This document shows, in pieces, positions 22,039 through 24,172 of a DNA stretch of 24,172 nucleotides (position 1 is its first letter; every line of letters starts with the position of its first letter). The stretch covers positions 1 to 24,172 of the forward strand of contig DASXIW010000105.1 of the NCBI GenBank assembly GCA_036497785.1, read 5' to 3'. The notes under the pieces are model-generated. The model did no database searches and was not told the DNA's origin. It worked only from the letters and a program-made list of their open reading frames with translations. Position numbers and translations under genes: made by a program. The DNA is from DASXIW01 sp036497785. GTDB taxonomy: Bacteria; Pseudomonadota; Alphaproteobacteria; Acetobacterales; Acetobacteraceae.

Positions 22039-24116
22039 CACGCAACACCTCGTTGCAGCTCGATATAGCCGAACCGGTCGATGCTGGCCGACCAGCCCGG
22101 CCCCACCAGCGTCGACGTCTCGTTCTCCACGATCACCGCCGGCCCCGCCAGCGTGCAGCCGGGCGACAAGCTGGCGCGGTCATAGATCGCCCAATCCGTC
22201 ACCTCGCCCATCACGGTGTCGCGCAATCCCCGATGGCTCGCCGCCACCGCCCGGCCGTCGCCTGCCTCGGGCAACGCATCGTCCCCCCGCGCGCCGGTCG
22301 TCGCCACCACCACGGCATAGCTCATGATCTCCACATCCGAACCCGGCACCGGCCGGTCGTAGAAGCGGCTATACTCGGTGTCGTAATCGGCGCGGATCAG
22401 CGCCACGTCGTCGGCCACCAGATCGCGCGCCGGCAGCTTCACCGGAATCTCGTGCCCCTGGCCCACGTAGCGCATGAACGCGATCCGCGTCTGCGCGGTC
22501 GGCGCCCCGAAGCTGCCCTGCGCCACCACGGCAGCCGCCTCGCGCGCCATATCGCCCAGCAGCGCATTCACCGCGCCGATATCGAAACTGGAAAACCGCT
22601 GATACAGGCTGCGCACAACCTCATAGCCGACCGGCGCGCGCAGGAACCCGATGGCACTCCCCACCCCCGCACCGGACGGCACCAGCACCCGGTCGATGCC
22701 AATCTTCTCCGCCACCCGGAAGGCATGCACCGGCCCGCCGCCACCAAATGCGATCAGTGTGCGTCCCTCGTAGGACTTGCCAGATTCGATGGCGTGCACC
22801 CGCGCCGCATTGGACATGTTCTCATCGACCATTTCCACCACGCCGAGAGCGGCCATATCCGCATCCACCCCCAGCCCGTTGCCCACCTCCGCCGCCAGCG
22901 CCGCCCGCGCCGCGTCACCCTTCAGCACCATGCTGCCGCCGGCGAAACGCGCGGGATCGTAGCGCCCCAGCACCAGATTGGCATCCGTCACCGCCGGCTT
23001 CGTCCCGCCGCGCCCGTAGCAAGCCGGCCCCGGATCGGCGCCCGCGCTTTCCGGCCCCACCGCGATCCGCCCCATTGCATCGAGATGCGCCAGCGACCCG
23101 CCGCCCGCCCCGATCTCCACCATCTCGATTACCGGAATCCGCAGTGGCAGCCCCGAACCTTTGCGGAAACGCCCGACCCGCGCCACCTCAAAGCTGCGTG
23201 AGGTCTGCGGCTGGAAATCGTCGATCAGGCAGATCTTCGCCGTCGTCCCACCCATGTCGAAGGACAACACCCGATCGAGCCCGCATTGCCGCGCCACATG
23301 GGCGCTGAAGATCGCCCCGCCCGCCGGCCCGCTTTCCACCAGCCGGATCGGAAACCGGCAAGCCGTCTCGATCGTCGTCGACCCGCCGCCGGACAGCATC
23401 AGGAAGATGGGCGCCGCCATGCCCAGCGCCCGCAACTCCCGCTCCAGCCGGGTCAGATAGCGCGTCATCAGGGGCTGCACATACGCATTCGCCACGGTGG
23501 TGGAAAACCGCTCCCATTCCCGCATTTCCGGCGACACCTCGCTGGACAGCGACACCGCCACATCGGGCAGTTCCCCGGCCAGTATGTCGCGCGCGCGCCG
23601 CTCATGCAGCGGGTTCACGAAAGCGTGCAGAAACCCGACCGCGATCGCCTCCACCGCCTCTCGCCGCAACACCGGCACCAAGGCGCGCAACGCCGCCTCG
23701 TCCAGCGTGCGCAGCACATGGCCCTCATTGTCCAGCCGCTCCGGCACCGGCAGGCGCAGCGCGCGCGGCACCAGCGGCTCGGGCAGCACGATGTTTAGAT
23801 CGTACTGGTCGTACCGGCTTTCATTGCCCAGCGCCAGCACATCGCGGAACCCCTCCGTCGTGATCAGCGCCGTCTTCGCGCCCTTGCGCTCGATCACGGC
23901 ATTGGTCGCCAGCGTGGTGCCATGGATCAGGATCGCGATATCGCCTGGCGCCAGCCCGGCATCGCGCAGGATCGCGCGCAACCCGTGCATCACGCCCTGC
24001 TCGGGCGCGGCTGGCGTGGTCAGCACCTTCGCGGTGACGCGCCGCCACTCATGCTCCAACGCAAGGTCGGTGAACGTGCCGCCGATATCCACAGCCAGCC
24101 GGGCAGACGCCATCAT
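22038..24116 (-). CDS. hyuA: Hydantoinase A / oxoprolinase family ATP-binding subunit
   Basis: This is the ATP-binding partner of HyuB. The sequence begins RLAVDIGGTFTDLAL, the actin-like phosphate-binding motif, then GTTLATNAVIERKGAKTALI, VAVSLSSEVSPEMREWERFS, LSGGGSTTIE, LVESGPAGGAIFSA, LSFDMGGTTAKICLIDD and IAFGGGGPVHAF. These are the standard hydantoinase A signatures. The length, 692 residues from the ATG at 24116, is normal. Other in-frame starts are the ATGs at 24128 and 24113 and a TTG at 24134; the family opening right after 24113 supports a late start. It is coupled to hyuB downstream. Substrates in this family range from hydantoins and 5-oxoproline to N-methylhydantoin and caprolactam, so the reaction is left open. 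Confidence 0.92.
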   Translation of the reverse strand: MMASARLAVDIGGTFTDLALEHEWRRVTAKVLTTPAAPEQGVMHGLRAILRDAGLAPGDIAILIHGTTLATNAVIERKGAKTALITTEGFRDVLALGNESRYDQYDLNIVLPEPLVPRALRLPVPERLDNEGHVLRTLDEAALRALVPVLRREAVEAIAVGFLHAFVNPLHERRARDILAGELPDVAVSLSSEVSPEMREWERFSTTVANAYVQPLMTRYLTRLERELRALGMAAPIFLMLSGGGSTTIETACRFPIRLVESGPAGGAIFSAHVARQCGLDRVLSFDMGGTTAKICLIDDFQPQTSRSFEVARVGRFRKGSGLPLRIPVIEMVEIGAGGGSLAHLDAMGRIAVGPESAGADPGPACYGRGGTKPAVTDANLVLGRYDPARFAGGSMVLKGDAARAALAAEVGNGLGVDADMAALGVVEMVDENMSNAARVHAIESGKSYEGRTLIAFGGGGPVHAFRVAEKIGIDRVLVPSGAGVGSAIGFLRAPVGYEVVRSLYQRFSSFDIGAVNALLGDMAREAAAVVAQGSFGAPTAQTRIAFMRYVGQGHEIPVKLPARDLVADDVALIRADYDTEYSRFYDRPVPGSDVEIMSYAVVVATTGARGDDALPEAGDGRAVAASHRGLRDTVMGEVTDWAIYDRASLSPGCTLAGPAVIVENETSTLVGPGWSASIDRFGYIELQRGVA

Positions 24117-24172
24117 GCAACGATCCATTCTCAAACCGCCGGGCAGTCAACCCGCCCGCCCGGCCCATGGCA
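24117..24172. other. Right-edge sequence upstream of hyuA
   Basis: These 56 bases hold no complete gene. Two minus-strand TGA triplets could be the stop of a gene beyond the window, so it is unknown whether hyuA is first in its operon. Confidence 0.3.

Noticed and set aside
1..24172. CRISPR arrays, insertion sequences, tRNA genes, prophage or integrase genes
   Set aside because: No regularly spaced repeats, transposase-like protein, cloverleaf or integrase signatures were seen on reading both strands.

Overview
The window is high-GC, gene-dense DNA with many ATGA/GTGA/TGATG stop-start overlaps and GTG/TTG starts. Its gene content is carbon monoxide dehydrogenase-type accessory genes, TagF/PP2C of type VI secretion regulation, a polar amino-acid ABC transporter, class III CoA transferase and HyuA/HyuB. 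Together with AT-rich T/A-run terminators in a GC-rich background, this suggests an alphaproteobacterium, plausibly Acetobacteraceae or a relative. That placement is inference; no rRNA or marker gene is present. No tRNA, rRNA, insertion sequence, CRISPR array or origin was seen.

Layout. (1) 1-1368, minus: a CitMHS/NhaD-like ion transporter, cut by the left edge. (2) 1441-8114, plus: a tight operon coxG-coxD-coxE-xdhC(N half)-xdhC(C half)-molybdopterin-binding/MobA-like fusion, followed by three small genes that are the split beta and the alpha subunit of a cobalt-type nitrile hydratase / thiocyanate hydrolase. It ends in a hairpin at 8126-8156. The structural genes coxM/S/L are not present. 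(3) 8174-11960: envelope and T6SS-related genes: a membrane-anchored HEMSH metallopeptidase-like protein (apparently frameshifted), an OmpA-family protein, a TagF-PP2C pair, and an unknown secreted protein. (4) 12186-16245, plus: aroE, then a complete HisJ-HisQ-HisM-HisP type amino-acid importer with a possible sigma-54 promoter. (5) 16246-16338: a near-symmetric pair of terminators between convergent genes. (6) 16339-24116: an orphan Tat-type DppA-like binding protein (minus), a CaiB/BaiF CoA transferase and a damaged luciferase-like flavin oxidoreductase (plus), and HyuB/HyuA (minus).

How the genes fit together. The cox-like genes mature a molybdenum hydroxylase: MoxR ATPase plus VWA protein, XdhC-type cofactor sulfuration, nucleotide loading of molybdopterin, and a CoxG membrane/quinone partner. 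The target enzyme must be encoded elsewhere. Placing a three-subunit thiocyanate-hydrolase-like enzyme in the same operon is the most unusual feature. The right half looks like uptake and catabolism of nitrogenous organic compounds (amino acids or opines, peptides, cyclic amides), but its substrate cannot be read from sequence.

Quality caution. Four places look like single-base lesions or sequence errors: a frame break near 8933-8935, a frame break near 19963, an ATA where the luciferase-like gene should start (19232), and a GTC where the OmpA-like gene has its best ribosome-binding-site spacing (9840). Raw-read checking should come before biological interpretation of these.
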